A stretch of 55,734 nt of DNA from assembly GCA_018065695.1 (NCBI GenBank), contig JAGHST010000043.1, positions 1-55,734 on the forward strand, given 5' to 3'. This document shows positions 1 through 9,800 of the stretch, in pieces. The position numbers were made by a program, and so were the translations under genes. Below the pieces are notes generated by a model, which searched no databases, had not been told where the DNA came from, and was given only the letters and a program-made list of their open reading frames with translations. Each line of letters starts with the position of its first letter. The first letter of the stretch is position 1. This DNA comes from Candidatus Cacconaster caballi (GTDB lineage: Bacteria; Bacteroidota; Bacteroidia; Bacteroidales; UBA932).

Positions 1-17
1 CAGTTTTTTGGGATAAA

Positions 18-62
18 TTTACGCCCAACTTTCGCTTTTGTGGGCGTAAAATTGGGCGTAAA
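18..62. repeat. Short inverted and direct repeats beside tRNA-Ser
   Basis: The 11-base arm TTTACGCCCAA (18-28) is repeated in exact inverted form at 52-62, and TGGGCGTAAA occurs twice in direct orientation (41-50 and 53-62). The block lies about 30 bases past the 3' end of the tRNA gene. Repeats of this layout can be recombinase arm sites or a hairpin. The window starts here, so no integrase can be seen and the role is unknown. Confidence 0.5.
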
Positions 63-94
63 CCTTGTAATTTGCTGAAAATCAGCGTTTCTTG

Positions 95-179
95 CGGAGA
101 GAGAGGGATTCGAACCCCCGGAGGCTCTCACCTCAACAGTTTTCAAGACTGCCGTAATCGACCACTCTACCATCTCTCC
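95..179 (-). tRNA. tRNA-Ser (anticodon UGA)
   Basis: Read on the minus strand, the acceptor stem GGAGAGA pairs with TCTCTCC, followed by discriminator G. The anticodon loop CTTGAAA carries anticodon TGA, a long variable arm (class II tRNA, typical of Ser) follows, and the T arm has GGTTCGAATCC. Length is 85 bases. CCA is not encoded. A good promoter lies immediately upstream. Confidence 0.96.
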
Positions 180-190
180 ATTCGGCAGTG

Positions 191-220
191 CAAAGATATG
201 TAAATTTTCCGATAAGCAAA
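191..220 (-). promoter_or_regulatory. Bacteroides-type promoter of tRNA-Ser
   Basis: On the minus strand there is a -7 box TATCTTTG (complement of 191-198) matching TAnnTTTG, with TTTG (complement of 217-220) 18 bases upstream. It ends about 11 bases before the mature tRNA 5' end, as expected for a directly transcribed tRNA gene. Confidence 0.7.
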
Positions 221-243
221 TAAATTTCAAAATTATTTCGTTC

Positions 244-945
244 TCAAATGATGGAAATTGAGGCGCAGCAGGCTGCAGCACCTTCATAATACATACAATA
301 GTCATATCCTGACGAAACATTGTCCGCAATATAGGATTCGGCCAAAGAACCGCAGGGTATCTCCTTGCGGAAATTGACATCGAGCCGGAACCTTGACAGC
401 GTCTCCATCATTACACGTGGAATCATATTACAGAACATCTCCAGATATTTCGCGTTGTTGAGATGGCCGTTGAAGTCACATTCGCTGTAACCGGCTTCTA
501 CCGTCCGCCTTACAAGAGATTTAAAAGGACGCAGGCGAAGTGGCGCTGCGCAAGGCATCTCGGCCGTGGCACCCTCTTGCTGAAACGGCGGCTGCGGACG
601 TCGGCTGGAGCGGTCCAGGACACACCACTGGGTAACGCCACGGCATATCTCACGATCCTCTCTGTCAACGGCTCTGACACACCTGTTGTGGCAGAAACCG
701 CTGCTTCCGCCACTCCATACTTCCACTTGGATTTCGTCATACAATGCCGGACGGGCCACAGACTCCACTGCGCACCGTGCAAGAGCCCAGGTCAAACCAC
801 GTTTTTCAAGTACATCTACTCCGTAACCCTCTTTTCTGATATTCTGCGATATGGAATCTATCAGGATACGGTACATCGAAGGAAGTGTGACCAGTCCGCT
901 GCGGTCTGTCTCATCGGGAGAAATAGTATAGCCATATCTGTTCAT
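244..945 (-). CDS. Acyl-ACP thioesterase (FatA/FatB-like)
   Basis: A 233-residue protein of the acyl-ACP thioesterase family, which hydrolyses fatty acyl-ACP to free fatty acid. Two hotdog halves are visible. The second begins with a stretch reading [18 protein letters not shown], which matches the family's D-x-N-x-H-x-N-N active-site block. There is no signal peptide, so it should be cytoplasmic. I chose the ATG at 945 over the one at 960 because a strong promoter ends near 966, giving a leader of about 20 bases. It is transcribed from its own promoter, divergently from the LytTR gene, and is not part of the polyene operon. It may release ordinary fatty acids or serve the nearby acyl-lipid pathway; the sequence does not decide. 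Confidence 0.85.
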   Translation of the reverse strand: MNRYGYTISPDETDRSGLVTLPSMYRILIDSISQNIRKEGYGVDVLEKRGLTWALARCAVESVARPALYDEIQVEVWSGGSSGFCHNRCVRAVDREDREICRGVTQWCVLDRSSRRPQPPFQQEGATAEMPCAAPLRLRPFKSLVRRTVEAGYSECDFNGHLNNAKYLEMFCNMIPRVMMETLSRFRLDVNFRKEIPCGSLAESYIADNVSSGYDYCMYYEGAAACCASISII

Positions 946-971
946 ATTATCTTGTTTCATTTGATTTGCCG

Positions 972-1002
972 CAAAATTAAGGCAGCGCTTATTTACTGCA
1001 AA
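972..1002 (-). promoter_or_regulatory. Promoter of the acyl-ACP thioesterase gene
   Basis: A perfect -7 box TAATTTTG on the minus strand (complement of 972-979) is preceded 19 bases upstream by TTTG (complement of 999-1002). Spacing and both boxes fit the Bacteroides primary sigma consensus. The predicted transcription start near 966 favours the start codon at 945. Confidence 0.75.
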
Positions 1003-1061
1003 AGAAGTGACATATATATACTGCGATTAGGTACAAAATACGCATTCGGCGAAAAAATCAC

Positions 1062-1069
1062 TATATTTG
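1062..1069 (+). promoter_or_regulatory. Promoter -7 box of the LytTR regulator
   Basis: TATATTTG matches TAnnTTTG exactly and lies about 40 bases before the LytTR start codon. No convincing TTTG is found 19-21 bases upstream, so the promoter may need an activator or be weak. It is divergent from the thioesterase promoter at 972-1002. Confidence 0.5.
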
Positions 1070-1109
1070 CGGGACGAACATCGCTTAAAAACCCGTTCGT
1101 CCCATCAAT

Positions 1110-1925
1110 ATGAACAACTCTGTAAAAATGCCGGAGAGCGTTCTCTTCACTCTCGCCTACATATTGGCTCTGCCGGGATTCTTCATCGCATCAGTATTCA
1201 TCTACAACCCTTTTGACATTCAGGGATACTATACTTTCGGCTTGTATTCGGCCCAATTCCACATAGTTCTGCTGACTGCTGTGATAGCCGTGATTCTGAC
1301 AGCAACGCGTATTCCTTTCCACTTCGCAGTCAAAGGAAGCCGAATCAGACAATTGCATTACGCGGCACTTGCCGTCGGAGAGATTTTCATTGCCGCCTGT
1401 TTTATGGCACTCTACACCGAACTGTTCAAGCACAATCCGGGCGGTTGGTTCCAATCGCTGTCACATTGTCTGAAATTCACTTTCCTGACTCTCTGCTACC
1501 CTGCCCTTTTCTTCCATATGCTGCAGGTTATCCTTACCAAAGAGAGAGAAATCGAAGAGGCAAGGTCGCCACATGCAGACAATACTTTAATCAAGTTCTA
1601 TGATGAGCACAAGCGGCTGAAACTCACGATAGCAGCCGCTTCCATACTATATGTGGAATCACAGGCCAATTATGTGATGATCAACTATCTTGAGGGAGAT
1701 AAAATCAGACAGTTCCAGATTCGCTGCTCAATGAAAAGCATCGAAGCCTCCGTGCAGCAGCACGGATTGATGCGCTGCCACCGTTCTTTCTTTGTCAATC
1801 CGGACCATATCAAAGTTCTCCGCAAGGATACGGACGGTATGGCCAGAGCTGAACTCGATGCGGGGACATCAGCCTTCGTACCGGTCAGTAAACAATACTA
1901 CGGATTTCTTTCATCTCTGCTGTAA
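1110..1925 (+). CDS. Membrane-anchored LytTR-domain transcriptional regulator
   Basis: A 271-residue protein with about four hydrophobic segments in the first 140 residues (roughly 12-32, 48-68, 85-104 and 118-140), a short charged linker, and a C-terminal LytTR DNA-binding domain (about 175-270). The LytTR core is recognisable from ILYVESQANYVMINY, the conserved MRCHRSFFVNPDHI stretch and the terminal PVSKQYY. There is no receiver domain and no histidine kinase, so the membrane part probably senses a signal directly. The gene is convergent with the last gene of the polyene operon (45 bases apart) and divergent from the thioesterase. By position it is the obvious candidate local regulator, but its target is not shown by the sequence. 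Confidence 0.85.
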   Translation: MNNSVKMPESVLFTLAYILALPGFFIASVFIYNPFDIQGYYTFGLYSAQFHIVLLTAVIAVILTATRIPFHFAVKGSRIRQLHYAALAVGEIFIAACFMALYTELFKHNPGGWFQSLSHCLKFTFLTLCYPALFFHMLQVILTKEREIEEARSPHADNTLIKFYDEHKRLKLTIAAASILYVESQANYVMINYLEGDKIRQFQIRCSMKSIEASVQQHGLMRCHRSFFVNPDHIKVLRKDTDGMARAELDAGTSAFVPVSKQYYGFLSSLL

Positions 1926-1969
1926 GAAGCCTGCGGAGTCCATTCGGCTTTGATATCCACTCCTCTCAA

Positions 1970-3490
1970 TCAGAGGACACCGCCTTCGCGAAGCATCGCT
2001 TCAAGAGCGGCGATATCGTCATAGAACGGCTTGTCATCCACAATCGTTGCGGTGATTCTTCGGACAGCGTCGTAAGCCCTGCGGGATGCAGGAGCGAGTC
2101 CGTCTTTGATACCGAGACAATCAACAGCTTGAGCCAGAGCCATGTACTGAATTGACACAACTTGAAAGGCATTGTCAATCACCCGGCGTGTGAGAAGCGC
2201 GGTGTTGGTTCCCATACTGACTATATCCTGATTGTCGTTGTTGTTCGGGATACTGTGGACATAGTTTGGCATTGCGAGAGTCTGGCACTCTGCGGTAGTG
2301 GAGGTGGCGGTGAACTGACACGCCTGCATTCCGTAATTCAAGCCGAGAGTACCCATATTGAGGAACGGAGGAAGTATGCCGTTGATGCGGTCGTGAAAAA
2401 GATAGTTGAGCTGACGCTCGGCTGTCATCACAAGGCGGACTACCGCTATCTTGACCTTATCCTCTTCAAGGGAGATGTAATCTCCGTGGAAATTGCCACC
2501 GTGATATACGTTGCTGGTGCCCGGATCGACAATAGGATTATCGGAAGCGCAATTGAGCTCTTCTTCAATGATTCTGCGGCTGTTATCGAGAGTTTCGAGA
2601 ATCGGGCCGAGTATCTGCGGAGCGCAGCGCAGCGAATAATAGGCCTGTATCTTATGCTGGAACACGTCGGCCTGCGAATGGCCTGTGTCATAAAGTTCGT
2701 GCTCACGCTTCTGAAGGCAGCGGCTGCCTTCAGAAAGCCTGCGCATTCTGGAGGCTATTTCAATCTGGCCGCTGTGACGCCGAACTCTGTTGAGCGGTTC
2801 TGCCATAAAGTCATCGAACGATGACGCAATTTCGTTCATCATCACGGCAGCAAGCACGGCAAGGTCCAGAAGCAGCTCGGCATAGTGCTGATTGACAATA
2901 CTCAAGCCTGTCATCACGGACGTGCCGTTGGTTATCGAAAGTCCTTCACGGATATGGATGCCTATAGGACTCAATCCGTTTTCCCCGAGCACCTGAGATG
3001 TCGGCCGCCACTCCCCCTTGTATTTCACCTTTCCCTCTCCTATGAGAGTAAGGGCAATGTGAGCCAGTTGGACGAGATCACCGCTTGCTCCCACACTTCC
3101 ATGCTCCGGAATGAAAGGATATATGTCGCGGTTGATAAACTCTGCAATCAGACGAGGGACACTTGGATGGATGCCGCTTTGAGCCTGAAGAATCGTGCCG
3201 AGCCGGGCCACCAGGGCAGCCTTCACAAATTTTTCCGGCAAAGGTTCGCCAGCTCCGGTGGAATGCGAACGTATAATATTGTATTGCAAGTCTTTAAGAC
3301 ATCTATCATCTACTCTCCACTGAGCCATCGGACCGAAACCCGTATTGATTCCGTAAATAACTTTATCTTTGGAGAACTCTTCAAGGAATTCATAGCATTT
3401 TTCAACTTCATCAAGAGGGAGAGAGGTGATGTCAATTTTTTCGGACTTAAAAACAATGTTTTCAGCTTTTTCAAAAGAGATGTAATTCAT
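1970..3490 (-). CDS. Aromatic amino acid ammonia-lyase, tyrosine ammonia-lyase type
   Basis: A 506-residue MIO-dependent lyase. The MIO-forming Ala-Ser-Gly is at 135-137 within GSVGASGDLVQLAH; the catalytic Tyr region YGINTGFGP is near 46-54, and the C-terminal half keeps HSIPNNNDNQDIVSMGTN. From memory, it resembles the Flavobacterium johnsoniae tyrosine ammonia-lyase in length and motifs much more than HutH: both carry RSHS in the selectivity loop (here 74-77) and the QYYSLRC stretch. It should convert tyrosine to 4-coumarate, the aryl starter of flexirubin-type pigments. Histidine remains a formal alternative because of the Ser-His dyad, but no hutU, hutI or hutG is nearby and the surroundings are polyene genes. 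It is the last gene of the operon and overlaps the preceding acyltransferase gene by four bases. Confidence 0.85.
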   Translation of the reverse strand: MNYISFEKAENIVFKSEKIDITSLPLDEVEKCYEFLEEFSKDKVIYGINTGFGPMAQWRVDDRCLKDLQYNIIRSHSTGAGEPLPEKFVKAALVARLGTILQAQSGIHPSVPRLIAEFINRDIYPFIPEHGSVGASGDLVQLAHIALTLIGEGKVKYKGEWRPTSQVLGENGLSPIGIHIREGLSITNGTSVMTGLSIVNQHYAELLLDLAVLAAVMMNEIASSFDDFMAEPLNRVRRHSGQIEIASRMRRLSEGSRCLQKREHELYDTGHSQADVFQHKIQAYYSLRCAPQILGPILETLDNSRRIIEEELNCASDNPIVDPGTSNVYHGGNFHGDYISLEEDKVKIAVVRLVMTAERQLNYLFHDRINGILPPFLNMGTLGLNYGMQACQFTATSTTAECQTLAMPNYVHSIPNNNDNQDIVSMGTNTALLTRRVIDNAFQVVSIQYMALAQAVDCLGIKDGLAPASRRAYDAVRRITATIVDDKPFYDDIAALEAMLREGGVL

Positions 3491-4617
3491 TTCCTGTTTT
3501 CTTTAATGATTACCGGACCTGCGTATATTCCAAGATATATTGAGCGAAGCATTGCATTATCCATATCTTTATGATTTTCAACCAGTTTATTTACCCTTTC
3601 CTCCAATTCTTCCTTCACGGAAGGAGCATAATGACCGCTATGGCGCGTCGAGCCGTCCAAAAGGTCACATGCGGCGTAATTGGTATCCCAAAGTCTGTAG
3701 CCGTCATAAATCAGATCATCTATCTCATCTACGACAGACTGGATATCTCTGCGATGGAGTTCTCCGCTGAAGCGGGATGAATCCACCTCCCGGCAGATTG
3801 CTACGTGGACGTTTCCCTTAGGCGCCAGAATGCCGGTGACGATGCTGTTAAGGTCTTCTCCAGGAGCCTTGACATAAGTTTTTCCACCCACAGAACGGTA
3901 GAGTTCCAACGCCTTGAGGCTGTCACACGGCTCCCATCGGTAGGAGACGGCCACCGGTGTCATATGAAGAGTGCGAAGAGCACCGAGTTTGTCCTGTCCC
4001 AACAGAAGCATCTTCAGCAGGCCGGGATCTGTCTTGTCCCTACCATCTTTCGTACGCCCGTTGCGCTGGGCTATCCAGAGGGATTCACCGCGGGAAACGA
4101 CGTATTTGATATATTCCGACAGATGTCGGGAATCCTCGATGAAAGAATCGAAGTCCGCAACTTTTCTGACAGTCTTGAACATCTTGTTGGAAAGGCCGAT
4201 ATCGACCACGAACTGAGGATTCATCAGATTGCTGCCGAAAGTGATATGCGATGTGGGGATGCCGCTTCTGATGAGAATGTATTGCTGGAAACAGGAATCC
4301 ATCACTATATCGCGGTGGTTGGATACGAACAGCCTGCCGGTTTGTGGGGCGGCGTTCTCTTCTCCCTGATAAGTGAAGGAATCGACAGTCCTCTCCACGA
4401 CGGCCTTGAAAAGCGGGAACATAACCTCCTGCTGGAACTGCTGCGTGGAGGTTATTCTCAAAAGTTTCTCCCTTGCCTGTGGCAGAAAATCCGATTTTCC
4501 GAAATAGTCCAGCACCTTGCAAAGAAGAGGATCGTCCGCAATCCTGCGCATTGCGGAAGGTATTTCCCTGTCGTAATAAGGTCTGAGGTCGTCGAATATC
4601 GGAGGAAGTTCAATCAT
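3487..4617 (-). CDS. Glycerolipid acyltransferase (PlsB/PlsC-like)
   Basis: A 376-residue protein with the acyltransferase block I SNHRDIVMDS around residues 99-108 and a downstream block reading AQRNGRTKDGRDKTDPG that takes the place of the usual FPEGTRS. The catalytic motif has five residues between His101 and Asp107, not the usual four. That spacing is a feature of this Bacteroidetes subgroup as I remember it, rather than damage. No signal peptide or clear membrane span is seen, so it probably acts at the cytoplasmic membrane surface. In aryl polyene clusters such enzymes attach the polyene acid or fatty acyl chains to a glycerol or lipid head. It overlaps the ammonia-lyase gene by four bases. 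The substrate is inferred from context. Confidence 0.75.
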   Translation of the reverse strand: MIELPPIFDDLRPYYDREIPSAMRRIADDPLLCKVLDYFGKSDFLPQAREKLLRITSTQQFQQEVMFPLFKAVVERTVDSFTYQGEENAAPQTGRLFVSNHRDIVMDSCFQQYILIRSGIPTSHITFGSNLMNPQFVVDIGLSNKMFKTVRKVADFDSFIEDSRHLSEYIKYVVSRGESLWIAQRNGRTKDGRDKTDPGLLKMLLLGQDKLGALRTLHMTPVAVSYRWEPCDSLKALELYRSVGGKTYVKAPGEDLNSIVTGILAPKGNVHVAICREVDSSRFSGELHRRDIQSVVDEIDDLIYDGYRLWDTNYAACDLLDGSTRHSGHYAPSVKEELEERVNKLVENHKDMDNAMLRSIYLGIYAGPVIIKENRK

Positions 4618-4632
4618 AGAGCCCTTTCGTTT

Positions 4633-5943
4633 CTATCTTGAAGTTCTGGTATCCAGCACTTTTATCGGCTTTCTGCCCGATTCGCGGTAAACGTCACGGG
4701 ATAGAATGTCAGCACGGCAGATTTCTATATTCGGAGCCACGCGGATTCTCGCCCTGAACATATTCTTCAGGTCAGCTACAAAGGCGGCATCCTTCTCCGC
4801 GTCAGGAGCCGGAAGCCCTATGCGTACGAGTACATCATCGTTTCCAAGTTCATTGGTACCTATCACCACCTGGTAGTTCGATATTTCCCTGCAATTGTCC
4901 AACACATCGATTATCATCGGAGGATAGAGGGTGGTACCCTTGAATTTTATCATATTGTTCTTTCTACCCACCAGCGGCGTAAGACGGAACGAGTTGCGAC
5001 CGCAACGGCACTGCTGCGTACACTTGGCCGCCATATCTCCTGTCCGGAAGCGCAGCAGCGGCATTCCTTCCACTCCGAGAGTCGTGATGACCACCTCTCC
5101 CACCTGCCCGTCAGGGACCGGTTTATCGTCCTCGCCGATGATCTCCACTATGATAAGTTCAGGATGAACGTGCCCGCCGCAGCCGTACCGGCATTCGGAG
5201 AAGGTGGCGCCCATCTCGGTGGATGAATATGTCGCATATAGTTCCACATCCCATTTCTCCTTTATGCGGCGTCCCAGCAGATTGAGGTTGAACTGCTGGT
5301 CACGCATCCCCTCACCTATGCCTATGATTTTGCGCACACTGCTCGACCGGTAGTCTATACCGTGTTCTTCCGCATACTGTATAAGACGCGGAATAAATGA
5401 AGGAACGCACATTATGGCTGTCGGATTGAGCCTCCGGATGGTATCCCACTGCAGTTCGGGTATGCCGTTGCCCACTCTGATGATACTGGCCCCCATCTCC
5501 CTGATACCCAAGAAGTATGCAAGACCTGCCATAAATCTTTTGTCTATGGTGGTCATAAGTTGAAGGGTATCCCCCTTCTTGAGGCCGGCGCACTCGAAAG
5601 ATTTCTTTTCATTGAAAGCCAGACGTTGAAGATCCTTTTCCGTGCAGGCGAAAGAGACAGGCTCACCCAGAGTGCCGGAGGTAGTTACGTAATCCACCAC
5701 ATCGGAGCGGTCACGGCAGAGAAAATCCCAGTTGTAGAGCTGCAGATCCTTTTTTTCGGTGAACGGGATGAGGGTCAGGTCTTCTAGCGTCCTGATTGCA
5801 TTGACGTCGATTCCTGCCGATTTGAACATCCTGCGATAATACGGAGATCTTGCATTGAGATATGCAAGTGCTTCAATCAGTTTCCCTTCCTGAAAAGCTT
5901 TGATTCGATCGGGACTTTCAAATTCTATATCCATTTGTTCCAT
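4633..5943 (-). CDS. PaaK-like AMP-forming aryl-CoA/ACP ligase
   Basis: A 436-residue adenylate-forming enzyme of the phenylacetate-CoA ligase family. Visible motifs are the phosphate loop TTSGTLGEPVSF near residue 88, YATYSSTEMG near 240, FRTGDMA near 310 and a C-terminal lysine region GRKPIKVL. Cys pairs in the C-terminal third (GCGGHVH, CRCGR) match the family. In aryl polyene and flexirubin pathways a ligase of this type activates the aryl acid, here presumably 4-coumarate from the ammonia-lyase two genes downstream, for loading on an ACP. The start at 5943 leaves two bases after the esterase stop; an upstream in-frame ATG at 5997 would overlap that gene by 52 bases and adds residues with no family likeness. 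Confidence 0.8.
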   Translation of the reverse strand: MEQMDIEFESPDRIKAFQEGKLIEALAYLNARSPYYRRMFKSAGIDVNAIRTLEDLTLIPFTEKKDLQLYNWDFLCRDRSDVVDYVTTSGTLGEPVSFACTEKDLQRLAFNEKKSFECAGLKKGDTLQLMTTIDKRFMAGLAYFLGIREMGASIIRVGNGIPELQWDTIRRLNPTAIMCVPSFIPRLIQYAEEHGIDYRSSSVRKIIGIGEGMRDQQFNLNLLGRRIKEKWDVELYATYSSTEMGATFSECRYGCGGHVHPELIIVEIIGEDDKPVPDGQVGEVVITTLGVEGMPLLRFRTGDMAAKCTQQCRCGRNSFRLTPLVGRKNNMIKFKGTTLYPPMIIDVLDNCREISNYQVVIGTNELGNDDVLVRIGLPAPDAEKDAAFVADLKNMFRARIRVAPNIEICRADILSRDVYRESGRKPIKVLDTRTSR

Positions 5944-5945
5944 AA

Positions 5946-6884
5946 TTATTTGACAATATCTATCTCTTTCAACCATTCTATGAACTCCCACTTCCATTTC
6001 CTGCTTTCTGCGGAACCGCGGCTTTCGCTGACTCCGAATCCGTGGCCTCCGGACTCATACTGCCGGTATAAATGTCTTGCACCTGCCGCCGTGAGAGCGG
6101 AATCGAGCATCACGCTGTTGTGATAATCCACTACCTTATCATCCCTGCAGTTCACCAAAAAGACCGGAGGACAGTCATCGGGGATATGCAGTTCCAAAGA
6201 TAGCGAATCTATCATCATCTTGTTCCTCTGACGGTCGTCACCCAGAAGCGCACGACGGGAACGTTTGTGTACGAAAGGCTCCCTGAGTGTCACTACGGGA
6301 TAGATAGATGCTACAAAAGCCGGTTTGACATTCACGTTGGAAGAAAGACCCTCACGTTCAAGAAACGGTGTATCGCTGAAGCAGGCAGCGGACATCGCAA
6401 GATGGCCTCCCGCAGAAAACCCTATCACCCCTATTTTGTCGCAGTCGGCACCGTATTTTTCGGAAAAACCGCCTACCCACTGCAAGGCCCTTTGGACATC
6501 GGCTATCATATCCGGGTGGCGGATGCCTCTGACAAAATAACGCGAGTGCCAGAACCATGCGCCGAATCCGGCTGTTCTGTAATGAAGTACGAATGCCGAT
6601 ATACCTTGTTCGTTCAGCCATTCCGCCACGGCGAAGCCTTCATTCTTCATATCGAGCCAGCAGTAGCTTCCGCCGGGACAGATGATTGCAGCTACGCCGC
6701 CGGGGTCTTCGGGCACAAAGCAGTACATTACAGCCGCGCTGTGGCCTGTCGCATCGGCACTCCGCAGGATGACGGTATCTATCCGTGCCGTACACTTCTT
6801 CTTGACAAAGTCCGCAGCAGGGCACTCCCCTGCGGAAAACGACAAAAGCAGAACTGACAATATCAGCAACCTCTTACAATTCAT
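5946..6884 (-). CDS. Secreted alpha/beta-hydrolase esterase
   Basis: A 312-residue alpha/beta hydrolase with an N-terminal signal peptide (hydrophobic core about 5-17). The oxyanion region CPGGSY lies at 69-74, the nucleophile elbow GFSAGGH has Ser157, an acidic residue sits in NCRDDKVVDYH (248-253), and the catalytic His is His281 in GGHGFG. This is the BD-FAE / acetyl-esterase-like subgroup, common as periplasmic xylan or feruloyl esterases. Here it sits inside the polyene operon, four bases overlapping the exporter gene, which suggests it trims or transfers an ester-linked aryl polyene in the periplasm. That role is inference; general carbohydrate esterase activity is the alternative. Confidence 0.75.
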   Translation of the reverse strand: MNCKRLLILSVLLLSFSAGECPAADFVKKKCTARIDTVILRSADATGHSAAVMYCFVPEDPGGVAAIICPGGSYCWLDMKNEGFAVAEWLNEQGISAFVLHYRTAGFGAWFWHSRYFVRGIRHPDMIADVQRALQWVGGFSEKYGADCDKIGVIGFSAGGHLAMSAACFSDTPFLEREGLSSNVNVKPAFVASIYPVVTLREPFVHKRSRRALLGDDRQRNKMMIDSLSLELHIPDDCPPVFLVNCRDDKVVDYHNSVMLDSALTAAGARHLYRQYESGGHGFGVSESRGSAESRKWKWEFIEWLKEIDIVK

Positions 6885-9800
6885 TTCGATTCCAATTTAA
6901 ATCTCCATACTCCATCTTCAAACACAATCACGGCATCATACACCGCTTCGGCATCCCTCTGCTGGAGGTAGTGCAGATTCTGAGGCACAGCTTCGCAATT
7001 GGAGGCCAACAGGCGCTTCATTTCATCTTCAATGAAAGCATCTATGCAGACATCCTTCCGCACAAGAGCACAGATGAGCGAAGATTCTCCATAGAGCGGA
7101 TTCTCGAAGAGGACTCGACCTCCGGAAGGTAGATTTTCGGCCAACTTCAAGAAAGAAGCATTGTCCCGCAAAGAGGCACGCACTGCCCGACTGACCTCGA
7201 AACCTTTGTATATATAGTTGTGCATCACTCTGTTCGTAAAATAATCCACAGTTTCACGACGATGGGCAAGTGCTTCATATTCTTCTGTCATATAACTGCG
7301 TATCGACTTTGTCCTTTCGCGGTATCCGTCTCCGAAAGAGGTATTGTCCGGAGCAATGCGTCCGAGGACCTTGACGGACATTTCTCCTTTCGCAAGGAGC
7401 AGACTCTGCTTTGGCAGAACATCATACAGTCCGTGGAGAACGACAGGCACGATGTCCATATCAAGTTTTTCGGCAAGATAAAAAGCGCCCCGATGGAAAC
7501 GGCCTATGCTGCCGGTGCGGGTTCTGGTGCCTTCCGGAAATATCAGTACACTGAAGCCCTCCTTCACTCTCTTTTCAAGAACCGCAATGTCTTCTTCAAG
7601 AAAATCCCCGACAGGACAGAAATCAGCATATCTTATCAGAAGCCCGTACAAAGGATTGTTCCATACCCATCTGTTGGTGACAACCACCATCTTCGGCGTA
7701 AGTTGAAGGAGTGCCATAAGATCCAGATGAGACTGGTGATTGGCTATGATGACCGCAGGCTTTTCAAACCGTTCGCTACCGGTTTCCGTATGGCTGCGGG
7801 TAAAGAATACGTTCCTGAAAATGAAGCGGGAAGTTATGCATAGCAGCCTATGGTATGCAGACTTCCCTCTCTTTGAACCGAAAGAAAGAGTGATAAGGAA
7901 AAAGCCTGCCACCGTCAGCAGAAGAGAACTGACAAGGAATACGACAAACGCAGCAAAAGTAGTCAGCCAGTTGAGCAGAGTCACCGGCTCCCTGCGCTTG
8001 AACCCCTTTTTCTCTGTCAACCACCTGTATAGGAAAGGAGGCACGGTGACGGCCAGAAGCACGACGGTGAACATCCCTATCATAATGACATAAGCCAGAG
8101 AAAGCAGAGCCGGATGCCGCGCCACTATAAGTGCGCCTATGCCGATGAACATTATCAGAGCCGAAAGAATTATCGTGCTCTTGTACGTAGAGAGCATCTT
8201 TTTTCCGTAAGTATGCTCATACATTGCGCCTTCTGTAATGAAAATGGTATAGTCGTCACCCATTCCGAAGATAAAGGTGGCCAGTATGATATTCACTATG
8301 TTGAAGTTGATGCCGAAAAGCGACATTATGCCGAGAATCCATATCCAGGCTATAGTCAGCGGCAGGAATGCTATCAGTGCCAATTCCACACGGCCGAATG
8401 AAAGCAAAAGGAGAGCAAAGACTATGAAGGCACATATATACAGCACCTTGTCAAAATCGTTGGAAAGTGTGCGGACCATTTCTCCCGTCAGTGTGGAGCC
8501 ATCGAACACTATGATACCGTCCTCTCCATCAAGGAATCCGGAAACAAGGGAAGTGCAGTTCGTATCAGAGGTTAAGAGCGTCAGCACTGCGCAGCGTCCG
8601 GTGTCCCTGATGAAATATCCGGAAGCGAGATTTTCCGAAATGACGGAGAAAAAATCGTGGGACTGAACCTCATATTCGCCGTCAAGCACAGCTTCGAAGC
8701 CTGCGAACGCTTCGTCGGCAAAGCCTGCAGCTGCGGCAGCGCTTCTGACTTTGGCCTCAATTTCACCCTTATGCACAGCCATATACCCGTTCCATCGGTC
8801 GATTCTGGCGCGCTGCATTGCCCGACTCGGAATAAAATCCCTTATGCCGTGAAGTGCCGTACCCTCCGGCAGGACATTTTCCAGAGAATCAATTCGCGGC
8901 AGAAGTGCGCAGTAGCGGTCAGTCGCCTCATCCAAATCTTTACCCGTCACTGCAATGTACGATACGGAATTGCCCCCCTGTACCAAAGAAAGCATACGTC
9001 CCATATTTTCCCGTTGACGGGAGGTCATATAATTGATATTGTGAAGGTCTGTCTCGAATCGTACGCCGTCAAAAAAGCTCAGCACCAGCGTGACAAGGGC
9101 TATTGCAATTATGACCGCCCTGTTTTTTTCGAGCCTTGCGGAAGATATTCCTCCCCAGGAAGGGAGTCCTGCCCCGCTTTTGTCTTCCTCCCTTACAAGA
9201 TGAGGAAGGAACACAAGGGTAAAAAGAATCGTGCCGGCCAGAAGCAAAGCGGCAAACAGGCCGAGATCTCTCATTGCCGGCGAAGAGAGGAACAGAAGGC
9301 TGAGGAAGGCTCCGATTGTAGTTATATTGCCGGTGGTCAGGGGCCTGACGATGTCGTAAAGAGACTCGCGCGCCGAAAATCCCTGCTTGATATGAGAGAT
9401 GAAATGGAGAGGATAATTGGCTGCGATGCCGATTATTACAGCACCCATACCTATGACTATAAGCGAGATGCTCTTGCAGATAAGTGCAGTGCATCCGAAG
9501 GCGGTAAGGAATCCGAATGATATTGTGACGCACACGAGGAATATGCTCCTGCCTCTGCGGAAAAATCCGGTCAGAATGCTCGCTATCAGAACTACGGCAA
9601 TAATTATCGACAGGACGCTGTCTCTCTTCAGTTGACTTGCATTGGTGCTCGCTATGTAGATTGAACCCAGAGCATCCGCCTTCACCTTTGCGTCAAAGGA
9701 GTCCTCACAGAGCCGCATAGCTTCATCGAGGCTTGCGATGAGTCTGCCGCCCTTCATTGTGTCGCTTCCTCCGAATGCCAGATCTATCGTGACAAGGAGG

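Noticed and set aside
18-62. Left-edge repeats considered as the end of a CRISPR array
   Set aside because: Only two to three short imperfect units with irregular spacing; no spacers of constant length and no cas gene.
2162-2824. Plus-strand open frame opposite the ammonia-lyase gene
   Set aside because: The lyase frame holds the MIO motif and conserved blocks throughout; the opposite frame has none.
1970-3490. Ammonia-lyase read as HutH of histidine degradation
   Set aside because: No hut partner genes are present, the sequence is closer in motif and length to Flavobacterium tyrosine ammonia-lyase, and the gene ends a polyene operon.
8657-9520. Long open frame on the plus strand opposite the MMPL exporter gene
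   Set aside because: It is antisense to clear membrane-domain coding sequence, has an improbable composition rich in His, Arg and Cys, and no family likeness.
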